Positions 1 through 8,263 of a stretch of DNA of 64,000 bases are shown here, in pieces. Within the stretch, counting starts at the first letter, position 1, and each line of letters opens with the position of its first letter. Source of the stretch: Aeoliella sp052161615 (GTDB lineage: Bacteria > Planctomycetota > Planctomycetia > Pirellulales > Lacipirellulaceae); assembly GCF_052161615.1 (NCBI RefSeq), contig NZ_CP197417.1, positions 5,766,001 through 5,830,000 on the forward strand. The letters run 5' to 3'. The translations under genes and the position numbers were made by a program. Under the pieces are notes generated by a model. The model was not told where the DNA came from. It saw nothing but the letters and a program-made list of their open reading frames with translations, and did not search any database.

Positions 1-192
1 CCTTGCAGAGGTAATTCAATATTCTCTAATCGGGTGGCAGGGAGAGTATCTTCGAGAAACGCCGGTCTGTTGAGGCTGAATTCCCGTTAGGCGTACATAA
101 AGCCGTTGGGAATGTTCCCCCGTTGAGCCATTGAGGATTCTTCTCATTGGCCTTGCGAGCCCTCCTGTCTTCCCACCCTTCTGCCCCCTCCG

Positions 193-2559
193 TTGCGCAT
201 GAATGTTGCTTGCTTGTGCTGTCCGTATCTACGGTTGTTGTGGCTGGTCTTGCTTCTCGCTTCGCCACATGTCTTTGCCCAGTCGAACCAGTGGGTCCGC
301 CCCGGTGGAGCGGGCAGTCTAGTGTATACGCTTGACGCTCGCGGCGACCGGATCATGGATTTCTCGGGCGTGGGGTACAAAGGAGGCGCAGTTCCGTTAC
401 CCAATTACCAGCAGGTGGTGAGCAGCAATCGAATCGTGCAGGTTTCGCCCTTGGCGGGCGACAATTTGGCGTCGATTCAGGCGGCCATTACCACCGTGCA
501 AAGTATGCCTTTGAACGAGCATGGCTACCGGGGTGTGGTGCAACTCTCAGCCGGGCAGTTCGATATCAGTGATTCCCTCAAGATTACACAGAGCGGCGTC
601 ATTCTGCGGGGGGCTGGCGATGGGGCCACGGGAGGTACGAGACTTAGTTACACAGGTACCGACCAAATCGCGATGCTGGACATTGGCACCAGGAACAGCC
701 TAACGTTGGATGCGTCCAAGAGAAGCACGATCGTGGACAAGGTGGTCCCCGCGGGCTCCAAAAGTTTCACGCTTGCATCAACAACCGGCTGGAGCGCTGG
801 CGACAAGGTGGTTATCCATCGACCTGCCACCCAGGAATGGATTGACTTCATGGGCATGGACGATCTCGGCACCAAGTCAGACGTCCTGCCGTGGACTCCC
901 GACGAGGGCCGATATCATCAGTACTACGAGCGTACGATCGTGGCAATCGACGAATCGCAGAATCGCGTGTTCCTCGACGCCCCCCTGGCCCACAGCCTGG
1001 AGCAGCGTTTCGGGGGTGGAACTATGTCGAGTTACACGCACAATCGAATTAGCAACATCGGCATCGAGTCGATTCGAGGCGACGGGCAGAAGGTGGTTGT
1101 CAGTGCGACCAACGAAGATCATGCCAACGACTTCGTTCGCATGAACTCGGTCGAAAACGCCTGGGTGTATGATATCACCGGCGAACACCTGATTAATGGA
1201 ACGGTCGCTCTCACAACCAGTTCCAAGTCAATTACCGTACGCGATGCCGTCAGTGTGGACCCCATCTCGGAGCTCACCGGTGGCCGGCGGTATCCCTTTG
1301 GCAACCAGGGACAGATGAACCTGATGGAAGATGTTCGGTCGGACCGTGGCCGCCACGACTTTGTGAACAACAGCCCGAGTCGTGGACCCAACGTGTTTCT
1401 CGACGCCGTGGCTACGAATAGCTACTCCGACAGCGGACCTCATCAGCGCTATTCGACGGGGACACTCTACGACAATGTCACGACGAACAATGGGCTCAAT
1501 GTGCAGAATCGTTATGACTCAGGCACAGGCCACGGCTGGGCCGGCGCGAACATGGTTATTTGGAACAGCGAGGCGGGCAATCTGGCGGTGCAAAATCCTC
1601 CTGGATCGCAGAACTGGTTAGTGGGATCCGAGGGCACTGTCCGTACCTCTTCGTCACTACCCGGAATGTCGCCTTATCCTCAGGGCTATATCAGCGCCCA
1701 CGGATCACCACAAACGTTGTACGGCGAAACGAGCCTTTATCGAGCGCAGATGGCCGTCCGACAGGCCAGCGGGAATTCAACTTCCAGAGAGTACTGGGTA
1801 GGAGATTTCGACCAGTTCGAGAACGACGGGGTAATCGATCAGCCTTATGTCAATCCTTCATGGGTGTCCGCATTGCAGACGCAGTACCCTTCAACCCCGT
1901 TGGGTTCGATGGACACCAACTATGGTTCCTCGCGGATTATCCCCTTTACCTTCGACTTCGATGTTCCCTACGGCACGGCAACTTCCGCGGTGCTTACGCT
2001 GGCACTTTCACAATCACCCTCCAGCAATCCAACGATCCTACTCGATAGCATTGCCAACTCGTTCGCGGTGAACTCGGTGAGCTTTCGGCCGCAGTTTGAT
2101 GCGAGCCAGATTGTTGTGATTGAACTTGCGCCCGGTTCCCAAGGTCTGTCGCTGCTGAACGATGGACAATTGAACGTCGCGATCGTTGGCAACCGCGCGG
2201 TCGATTGGGCCGACTTGCAGTTCACGTTCGATGCGGAGATGACCAACGTCGCCGGCGACGTGAATCAGGACGGAAGACTAGACAGCGAGGACGTTGCCGC
2301 GTTCATGCAGCACTGGCGGTCTAATACTTTCGGCAAGACGCACGTCGAGAAGATCCTGCAGGGCGACCTCAATCTCGACGGACGTACCGACGCCAGCGAC
2401 GCCTATCTCCTCCGCGAGGCACTAACGCAGGCGAACGTCAGTACTCTGGGGCTCGATGAAACAGTCGTACCCGAGCCTAAAGCGTTGGTCCTCGTGGCTC
2501 TTGGGCTACTCGGATTGGGTAGCCGCTCCGCCCGCGTCCGGCGCACTCTTAAGCGATGA
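193..2559 (+). CDS. Secreted PEP-CTERM protein with beta-helix-like body and dockerin-like repeats
   Basis: A 788-residue exported protein. The reading frame opens with TTG at 193; an ATG two codons later (199) is an equally possible start, and no clear Shine-Dalgarno precedes either. Residues 1-30 form a signal peptide (hydrophobic LVLLLASPHVFAQ, cleavage likely after FAQ). The long middle resembles pectate-lyase-like right-handed beta-helix surface proteins (short Asn/Gly/Ser-rich turns, RGAGDG near residue 145), but I cannot assign a catalytic activity. Two Ca-binding dockerin-type loops sit at about 688-700 (GDVNQDGRLDSED) and 724-736 (GDLNLDGRTDASD). The C-terminus from about 758 has the VPEP motif, a hydrophobic helix and an Arg-rich tail, a PEP-CTERM sorting signal read by an exosortase. 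Dockerin plus PEP-CTERM is typical of planctomycete surface proteins. No operon partner is visible. This is probably host chromosome or an older island rather than the plasmid-like element. Confidence 0.85.
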   Translation: MRMNVACLCCPYLRLLWLVLLLASPHVFAQSNQWVRPGGAGSLVYTLDARGDRIMDFSGVGYKGGAVPLPNYQQVVSSNRIVQVSPLAGDNLASIQAAITTVQSMPLNEHGYRGVVQLSAGQFDISDSLKITQSGVILRGAGDGATGGTRLSYTGTDQIAMLDIGTRNSLTLDASKRSTIVDKVVPAGSKSFTLASTTGWSAGDKVVIHRPATQEWIDFMGMDDLGTKSDVLPWTPDEGRYHQYYERTIVAIDESQNRVFLDAPLAHSLEQRFGGGTMSSYTHNRISNIGIESIRGDGQKVVVSATNEDHANDFVRMNSVENAWVYDITGEHLINGTVALTTSSKSITVRDAVSVDPISELTGGRRYPFGNQGQMNLMEDVRSDRGRHDFVNNSPSRGPNVFLDAVATNSYSDSGPHQRYSTGTLYDNVTTNNGLNVQNRYDSGTGHGWAGANMVIWNSEAGNLAVQNPPGSQNWLVGSEGTVRTSSSLPGMSPYPQGYISAHGSPQTLYGETSLYRAQMAVRQASGNSTSREYWVGDFDQFENDGVIDQPYVNPSWVSALQTQYPSTPLGSMDTNYGSSRIIPFTFDFDVPYGTATSAVLTLALSQSPSSNPTILLDSIANSFAVNSVSFRPQFDASQIVVIELAPGSQGLSLLNDGQLNVAIVGNRAVDWADLQFTFDAEMTNVAGDVNQDGRLDSEDVAAFMQHWRSNTFGKTHVEKILQGDLNLDGRTDASDAYLLREALTQANVSTLGLDETVVPEPKALVLVALGLLGLGSRSARVRRTLKR

Positions 2560-2649
2560 AATAGTTGGTCGCACTACCACATCCTCGTGCGGCCGATTTT
2601 CCTCCGCGGTATACGGATTATGATACTGCGTGCCGGTTCTGATAAAGGC

Positions 2650-2823
2650 ATGGAGGGAAACGACTTAGGAAATACTCATTGGGGCTGTTGTACCCATCGT
2701 TGTACCCAGATAGAAGTTGACGACGAGCTGAGTACTCTGGTCGCGGCTTGGCCGCTATTAACTTCAAATCAACGCAAGGCGCTCATGACAGCTGCCTTGG
2801 CAATGTTACCCTCCGCCTCCTAG
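2650..2823 (+). pseudogene. Small ORF with WPxL-type tail, possible remnant of an integrase-linked gene
   Basis: A 57-codon frame from ATG 2650; it can be extended upstream to a GTG at 2587. The C-terminal half (LVAAWPLLTSNQRKALMTAA) has the Trp-Pro...Arg...Ala helical pattern also seen at the end of the small frame at 33978-34319, immediately after the tyrosine integrase. From general knowledge, planctomycete genomes often carry such tails next to integrase genes. I infer that this is a scar of an earlier integration. It could also be a real microprotein; there is no good ribosome-binding site. Confidence 0.3.
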
Positions 2824-3439
2824 CGGATCCTTTTCTCACACACTGGCTCCGATCCAGCCATTCTGCTTCGCATAGTTGAGTCGCGCGCTGCATCCCCGCC
2901 GCTCTGTCAGTACACCCCGCCCAAAAAGACTTAAATTGGCAGCGATTTGCGCCAATTGGCACTTCGGGAATCGAACCATCTGACGCGACTCCCGAAGTCT
3001 TTTCCAGCATAGAACTTACGGCGCCCCCTGTGTCTGCACTATGTCTGCACGGCAATGCCTCCGAATGTCGCTTGTTGGCAGCGAGTGACTCTATCCTGGA
3101 GCTAATCTTAGAGCCGTGGCACCAGATTGCGTCCGCTTCGCGGCGGGCTGTTCATGCCCTCTGCGTAGAGATGGCAAAGGCAAGAGATAACTAGGTGTCC
3201 AACGTTATGAAGAAAGTTGCTTGCGAAACAAGTCTGAGCCGGCTGCCAAAAAGTATGTGCGCTAACTTAGCAGTCCGATACGGAATGCCCAGTGATACTG
3301 CCTTTCCTGATACCTCCGGTTAAATGCTAGGCATTCGTCACCGCTCAACTCGAAATGGGAGAAGTACACAACAAACGATGCTGTTTCCCACTCGTCGATC
3401 TCTGGAAGAAGCGGCTGGAATCAAGTCTAGCGGCATCCT
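2824..3439. other. Gene-free stretch with a 9-bp inverted repeat
   Basis: No convincing gene. At 2961-2999 the 9-bp arms ACTTCGGGA and TCCCGAAGT flank a 20-nt loop. Within the left arm and loop, 2966-2977 (GGGAATCGAACC) equals the T-loop consensus of tRNA genes on the complement. At about 3030-3051 the string TGTCTGCAC occurs twice. This may be a degraded attachment region, but nothing proves it. Confidence 0.4.
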
Positions 3440-4324
3440 CTATTTCTGCCCCTCTACGGCCGCGGCGAGAATAGCTGCTGCAAAAACGCCGGTTGCAATG
3501 TCTTCGCGATTACGAAGCAATGCTAGGTAGTTTTCATTGGCCCCAGTTCGAGAGAAGGTGGCACCGGATCCGCTACGGCGTACTGTTATCCTCCCTGCCA
3601 CCTGGTAGTTGTTGCTGGCCCGGATAGATCCATTGAAGGAAATGATTATGTCCATCTCGTACTCATAGTGGGCGGGGTCGTAATCGACTCGTTGGACAGT
3701 GGTCACCAAGTCACGACCACCTCCTGCCGCCTTCATGATCTCCATGCCCGCAGTGTCTGCGATCTTCTTAGCAAACCTCTGTTTCACGAGTGGGGATATA
3801 GTTTGTGGCTGCCGACTGAAGGTGAGCACTACCACGCCCGCTCTCGGGCTAAAGTCGCTAGGACGCTCCACACCTTCTTTCCTGTACACAAGGGCAAGCT
3901 GTAGGTTACTGCCCACGAATCGCATTATTCCATACATTGGCATATCGAAATAAAGGTCTATACCCAAGTATTCCCCTTGGACGCTTAAGGAGAAATCTTG
4001 GCCAGGATTTGTAGAACCAGGATTGCGAACGGAACTGCCAGATACGTGAAAACTCATTGGCGTTAGTGTCCCTTCCTCCATCGTGTAGACGCCGTTGCGG
4101 TCCACCCACTCAACGACATGCCACATTCCTTGCACGGCATCATTTGCGACGGCAATGGGACTCTCGATTGGCGGCTGTGGAACATCCACAAAGTGGACCT
4201 GGTCCTGTAGGTTCTCATCACTTGGTTGCGCTAATGGCGGGCTCTGCTGGGGACGTGAGCAAGAGACAACACAAGCAAGCGTCAGAACCGCAGCAAAGCA
4301 ATTATAAAGGTCGTTGGATTTCAT
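3440..4324 (-). CDS. Putative planctomycete lipoprotein, TIGR03067-like
   Basis: A 294-residue protein beginning at ATG 4324. The first 22 residues form a lipoprotein signal: a hydrophobic stretch followed by VVSC, so Cys22 would be lipidated. A proline-rich linker to about residue 60 leads to a region starting QGMWHVVEW that resembles the planctomycete repeat domain TIGR03067 (QGxWxVV). The C-terminal third has a long amphipathic region and ends AAILAAAVEGQK. The function is unknown; a cell-envelope location is likely from the lipobox. It is a single gene, with nothing in the same direction nearby. The similarity to TIGR03067 rests on one motif and is not certain. Confidence 0.65.
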   Translation of the reverse strand: MKSNDLYNCFAAVLTLACVVSCSRPQQSPPLAQPSDENLQDQVHFVDVPQPPIESPIAVANDAVQGMWHVVEWVDRNGVYTMEEGTLTPMSFHVSGSSVRNPGSTNPGQDFSLSVQGEYLGIDLYFDMPMYGIMRFVGSNLQLALVYRKEGVERPSDFSPRAGVVVLTFSRQPQTISPLVKQRFAKKIADTAGMEIMKAAGGGRDLVTTVQRVDYDPAHYEYEMDIIISFNGSIRASNNYQVAGRITVRRSGSGATFSRTGANENYLALLRNREDIATGVFAAAILAAAVEGQK

Positions 4325-4624
4325 CGAGCGTCCGTGGGCAAAGGGGAATTGTGCGTCGGCAATGGGGAGCTAGGCTAGGACAGGTTGTGCGGGCAGCCGG
4401 CCCCCTTCACCGTTCGCCCTGGCAATCACCACCCATAGCGAGTCAATCCTCGATTCTCTGTAAGGTCATTTTCCGTAATCTTTATTATCACATCAGCGTT
4501 TGAAGCATGGGCAGTCGCTATCCCCACACGCGAAAACCTATTAATTCCAATGACTTCGACGGAAGGATTTTTCGCTAATGAGCCACACTAAACATCATAC
4601 TCATGTCTCGCTAAACCACCGATT
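4325..4624. other. Intergenic stretch between lipoprotein and BrxL-kinase genes
   Basis: Three hundred bases, AT-richer around 4465-4500. They hold the promoter region of the complement-strand lipoprotein gene and the 3' flank of the BrxL-kinase gene. I see no gene and no convincing terminator. This is the likely left edge of the plasmid-like element, but no attachment repeat was found. Confidence 0.4.
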
Positions 4625-6739
4625 CTATATGGGGATCGCAGTGACTTCGGAGAACGCTTCTTGAACGGTGGGCCGTTGCTGTGGATCGAGTGCTATGCAT
4701 CGGTTCACAAATCTTCTCCACGACGGGTAAGTGATATAGTCAGCATCAGTTTGTCCGGTGAGAAGGAAGACTATAATCTTGCCCACGGAATAAATATCAG
4801 CGCTCGGCTTCGCTTCGACGCCATCGAATTGCTCGGGAGCCCCATATCCGAGCGTTCCATGCTGCTGAAAGGTCTTCTGGGTAACGAGCCGTCCAAGGTT
4901 TTTCGAGATACCAAAGTCAGCAATTCTCCAGCCACCATCCGAGAGCAAGATATTACGAGGTTTCAGGTCGCGATGGACAATTTCATTGGCGTGAAGCTCT
5001 GCGAGGCCTGATAACACTGCCTCAGCGATCGACTTCGCTTCGGCCACAGGCAAGCCGCCATCGCTGGCGTTCTGCACATACTCCTCTAGATCACCTTCGG
5101 ATGCGTACTCGGTGACGACCCCCAAAAACTCGTCGTCCCGAAGCACACCAATAACCTGGAGTACCCCACTGAGTGACAAGCGAGACAGCTTCTCGTAGAT
5201 GCGGATCTCTCTCTCAAGCGCCTCTTCATCAGTTGATCGGCGTCGCACGCGCTTAACGAACGCGGGCTGACCTGTGCGGGCGTGTTCGGCCTCAAAGGCT
5301 TCTGCCATTCCCGCGGACTCGATGCGTCGCATCAGATTGTAATCGTGGTAGACTTCCAAGGGACGTACGACGGACGGGGCTACATCGGCGGGTTGGGGCT
5401 GGGGAGGTTCCGGAGGCTCTTCTGCTGTACCTGCTCCTGCGGTGGATGATTGGTGGTAGAATTCGGCGTACTCGACTTCTTCTCTTGTAGTGACGAAGTG
5501 CTTTCGGCCATCGGCCGCCGTGTAGGAGAATTCAACCTCGGCGTAGGTCGTATCGATCCGCTTCAGTTGGTCTTTGACTCTCTTCCGACCCTCCATGGCA
5601 AACTGCAATACTTCTTCAATCTCTGAGTCGGTTGCTTCGCCATGCGGGTACAACACCTTCATTAGCCCTGAAAACGTCTTGTGGACGCCATCACGATCGC
5701 GGGTTGATACATCCGACGAGATGGAAAAAGCCGGCGCGTATCTCTGTGACCAATCGAGATTCCGCTGATCCCTGAGCACCTCTGCAAGATAGTCCACAAC
5801 AAAACCAAAACCATCCGTGAACATTTCGCCGCGGATGATGTCGAACTCCCAGCCCGGAACATAGCAATGCAGCCGGTCCAGGAATGCCGAGTCGTAGTAC
5901 TTCTCCGGTAGCGCCTCAAATAGATCGGAGTGCCGCAGCATGTGGGGCACTGAATGCTGTGTGTTACCTACGAAAGCCATGGAGGCTTCCGCACCAAGCG
6001 TCTCAACGCCGCGTGAGAATGACTTATTCGCCATATAATTCTTGAGGATGTCAACTAGTGCTTTGTCGACACGCTTCTTCTTGCCTGCAAATTCATCGAA
6101 CGCCACGCAGTCCCAGTATCCTACTAGTCCAATCTTGTAGGGTGCCCTGTTCTCGACGAACAGCTTGGGCACCGTGATCTCGCCACCCGAGATCAGCATC
6201 CCGTGCGGAGAGAACTCGGAATAGATGTGCGACTTCCCTGTCCCTTTCGGTCCCAACTCAATGACGTTGTAATTCCGCTCACAGAACGGAATCAGGCGAA
6301 CCAGCTGGTGCAACTTGGTCCGCCGGTCGAACATCGCCGGTCGAAAGCCGATACTCTGGATCAGAGTGTCGATCCACTCGTCCGTCGAGAACTCTGCCCT
6401 GGCTGCCGTGTAGTGGTCAAAATTGAAGTGCGACATCTGGATCGGCTTGAGCGAATCCAGGATCCATGGCACGTTCTTCTCTTCAGTGTGCTCGTACTGC
6501 ACATCCGCGATGCACCAAACGCCGCTGATGAGCAGCTTCGGGTGTTCTTTGATCGTCTGCGAACTGACCAACACCTTATTGATCCCAAGGTTGGCGAATG
6601 TCGCCTCGTAAACGTCAAGCTTATCGTTCAGGTCGACGCTGACCTTGTCGATGACCTTGTACCGACCCTTCTCCTTGATCATCGACCGGATGAGGCCCGC
6701 CTCGTTGCGGTGCACGTAGTGCTTGGCCAGGATCTGCAT
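4625..6739 (-). CDS. BrxL-type AAA+ ATPase fused to a Ser/Thr protein kinase
   Basis: A 704-residue chimaera. Residues 1-430 match the TIGR02688/BrxL family (the Lon-like protein of BREX phage defence): EKGRYKVIDKVSV at 23-35, Walker A GPKGTGKS at 163-170, Walker B AFDEFAG at 213-219. Where BrxL normally carries its Lon-like protease domain there is a Pro/Glu-rich linker (about 433-460) and then a full Hanks-type kinase: VAIK-like lysine K496, HRDLKPRN at 589-596, DFG at 608-610, APE at 634-636. The catalytic residues are all present, although the glycine loop is degenerate. The protein starts directly at the QILAKHYV segment, so the normal N-terminal part (about 60-80 residues, involved in DNA binding in BrxL) is missing. 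Its start overlaps the end of the upstream ParB-like gene by 119 bp in another frame. No brxA/B/C/Z or pglX is nearby. I infer a kinase-coupled DNA-sensing or defence ATPase; the alternative is a hybrid left by a deletion. Confidence 0.8.
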   Translation of the reverse strand: MQILAKHYVHRNEAGLIRSMIKEKGRYKVIDKVSVDLNDKLDVYEATFANLGINKVLVSSQTIKEHPKLLISGVWCIADVQYEHTEEKNVPWILDSLKPIQMSHFNFDHYTAARAEFSTDEWIDTLIQSIGFRPAMFDRRTKLHQLVRLIPFCERNYNVIELGPKGTGKSHIYSEFSPHGMLISGGEITVPKLFVENRAPYKIGLVGYWDCVAFDEFAGKKKRVDKALVDILKNYMANKSFSRGVETLGAEASMAFVGNTQHSVPHMLRHSDLFEALPEKYYDSAFLDRLHCYVPGWEFDIIRGEMFTDGFGFVVDYLAEVLRDQRNLDWSQRYAPAFSISSDVSTRDRDGVHKTFSGLMKVLYPHGEATDSEIEEVLQFAMEGRKRVKDQLKRIDTTYAEVEFSYTAADGRKHFVTTREEVEYAEFYHQSSTAGAGTAEEPPEPPQPQPADVAPSVVRPLEVYHDYNLMRRIESAGMAEAFEAEHARTGQPAFVKRVRRRSTDEEALEREIRIYEKLSRLSLSGVLQVIGVLRDDEFLGVVTEYASEGDLEEYVQNASDGGLPVAEAKSIAEAVLSGLAELHANEIVHRDLKPRNILLSDGGWRIADFGISKNLGRLVTQKTFQQHGTLGYGAPEQFDGVEAKPSADIYSVGKIIVFLLTGQTDADYITYPSWRRFVNRCIALDPQQRPTVQEAFSEVTAIPI

Positions 6740-7370
6740 CCGTCACCCGGAGCTGGTCTTGTGGTGTGGCGGCCAATAGGCACTTGGTGTACTGGCTGGA
6801 AAAGTTATGGGAAGCACACATCAACTCGGCCATCTCGATCTGCCGCATCGGGGCAACTTGCCGGAGCTGCTGAAGCCCCTCGCGGGTGACCCGCTTGTCT
6901 TTGAGAAGCTCGACTGCTTCTGGACAGATCCCCTCCAGCAGATCTCGTTTTAGCCGGACCTTGGATACCTCAATGCAAAGTGTGCGGGCTACATCCTCTT
7001 CCGATACCCCATTCTTAAGGGCCTTATGGATCATGAAGTGCTCTTGCATCGCCGAGAGTTGATTCACCTTATGGTTATACGTAAATGCCTCATCATCATC
7101 AGAGATCAGGCAATCGGCAGTCGCAGCGCCAGCGAACTTGAGGACGTCCAGTCGAAGGTGGCCATCGAGTAGCATGAATTGTCCGGGGGTGTCTGGGACC
7201 GGATGGACGATGAGAGGCTCGATCACACCAATCTCTTGGATGGAGGCGGCGATGCGGCGGTACTTGGTGCTGGTACGGACTCCGTCGGAAACCTTCCGCA
7301 TCGGAAGGATACTAGCGACTGGGATCGCCTGAATCTCGGGCTGGCAGGCTAGTTTTACGAGCGTGGTCAC
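6621..7370 (-). CDS. ParB-like protein 2, C-terminus replaced out of frame
   Basis: A 249-residue frame. Residues 1-200 are a ParB/RepB-type protein: the ParB N-terminal domain with the conserved LLDGHLRLDVL motif (about residue 87), then a helical DNA-binding region ending in VAPMRQIEMAELM and LLAATPQDQL, which I recognise from the plasmid RepB-like partner of paired ParB proteins. After about residue 208 the sequence becomes low-complexity and Gln/Gly/Arg-rich, because it is the shifted frame of the BrxL-kinase gene. The usual C-terminal domain is therefore missing. The start ATG overlaps the stop of the preceding ParB-like gene by 4 bp, suggesting translational coupling. Likely role: sequence-specific DNA binding for partition or recombination control, with no ParA nearby. 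Confidence 0.75.
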   Translation of the reverse strand: MTTLVKLACQPEIQAIPVASILPMRKVSDGVRTSTKYRRIAASIQEIGVIEPLIVHPVPDTPGQFMLLDGHLRLDVLKFAGAATADCLISDDDEAFTYNHKVNQLSAMQEHFMIHKALKNGVSEEDVARTLCIEVSKVRLKRDLLEGICPEAVELLKDKRVTREGLQQLRQVAPMRQIEMAELMCASHNFSSQYTKCLLAATPQDQLRVTDADPGQALRAPQRGGPHPVDDQGEGSVQGHRQGQRRPER

Positions 7371-8263
7371 AGTGGGCCATCCTTTCGAAGGAGTTGATCG
7401 TTTAGATAGCCGGGCAGAGTGTCGAGCTGCTCGCTTCGGAGGAGTTCAAGAAACTGCTCATCTCCAAAGAGCTGACGAAGCGCCGAAACGACAAACAGCA
7501 GCCGGGTTTCGCAGAGTTTCGATTTTTGGATCACGAGCCTTTGTCGCGCAGTCTCTTCCTCGTACGTTTGCAACAGCTTTTTGGAAGAAAGCCGATCGGT
7601 TCCGTTGCGACGAATGCGACCCCCCATTTTCTTGCCGGCAGCTCGCCTCGTTTCAATGAGCCGCCGGGCAGCGAGCAATCGCTTCCCTCGCAGGTCATTC
7701 TTTTCATAGGCCTCGGTGAGAGCCCGTTGCACGTCGTGGTCATCGGCCGTGGCAATGGTCATCGCGATATTAATCGGGATCTTCCCCTGCTCGACCGCTG
7801 ATAGGAGCCGCTCTTCGCCCTCAATGATCAGCTTAATGATGCTGCGGATGTAGCCAGGATCGAGATCGGTCTTCTTGGCAATATCCTGAAAGGAGTAGCC
7901 GCGATCGTGCAAGCATCCAATCTCGCTCATCAACTCTGCTGACGATCGCATTCGACGAGCCAAGTTCTCCACGAGGCTCATTAAGAACAACTTTTCGCGC
8001 GTAACCCGAACGATGAGAGCCGGTATTTCATTCTGCCCGAGCGACTGGTACGCCTCCAGACGGCCCTGCCCGCATACAAGGTAGAATTTACCATTGGGTT
8101 GGTCTGGGTGCTTGGGAGTAACGGTGATTGGCTTCTTCAGACCGAGCGCTGCAATATTATGGACAATCTGCTGAAACTTCTTCTGGCCGCGTTGCCGCGG
8201 ATCTACCACCTCAATGTCCGACAAGGGAATCATGTGGACCGTGTTGTCTTGACGGTGCTTCAT
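7367..8263 (-). CDS. ParB-like protein 1
   Basis: A 298-residue ParB/RepB/Spo0J-family protein. The N-terminal ParB domain contains VCGQGRLEAYQSLG (box II, about residues 63-76), followed by a helix-turn-helix region (about 110-180, including the YSFQDIAKKTDL segment) and a basic C-terminal helical region (KLCETRLLFVVSALRQLF). It sits between the serine recombinase and the second ParB-like gene with 4-bp overlaps on both sides. This recombinase-ParB-ParB order is a recurring mobile unit in Proteobacteria as I know it. ParB domains bind CTP and DNA, but without ParA nearby a partition role is not proven; a role in directing the recombinase or the BrxL-kinase is an inference. Confidence 0.85.
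   Translation of the reverse strand: MKHRQDNTVHMIPLSDIEVVDPRQRGQKKFQQIVHNIAALGLKKPITVTPKHPDQPNGKFYLVCGQGRLEAYQSLGQNEIPALIVRVTREKLFLMSLVENLARRMRSSAELMSEIGCLHDRGYSFQDIAKKTDLDPGYIRSIIKLIIEGEERLLSAVEQGKIPINIAMTIATADDHDVQRALTEAYEKNDLRGKRLLAARRLIETRRAAGKKMGGRIRRNGTDRLSSKKLLQTYEEETARQRLVIQKSKLCETRLLFVVSALRQLFGDEQFLELLRSEQLDTLPGYLNDQLLRKDGPL

Noticed and set aside
2961..2999. Left attachment site of the 34-kb integrase
   Set aside because: The 12-base match GGGAATCGAACC is generic to tRNA T-loops, and the flanks do not match 34028-34057.
4625..6739. Part of a standard BREX operon
   Set aside because: No brxA, brxB, brxC, brxZ or pglX genes lie in the window, and the protease-like half of BrxL is replaced by a kinase.
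6203..6889. Long + strand frame opposite the BrxL-kinase gene
   Set aside because: It is the antisense of a clearly coding gene and has no domain or RBS.
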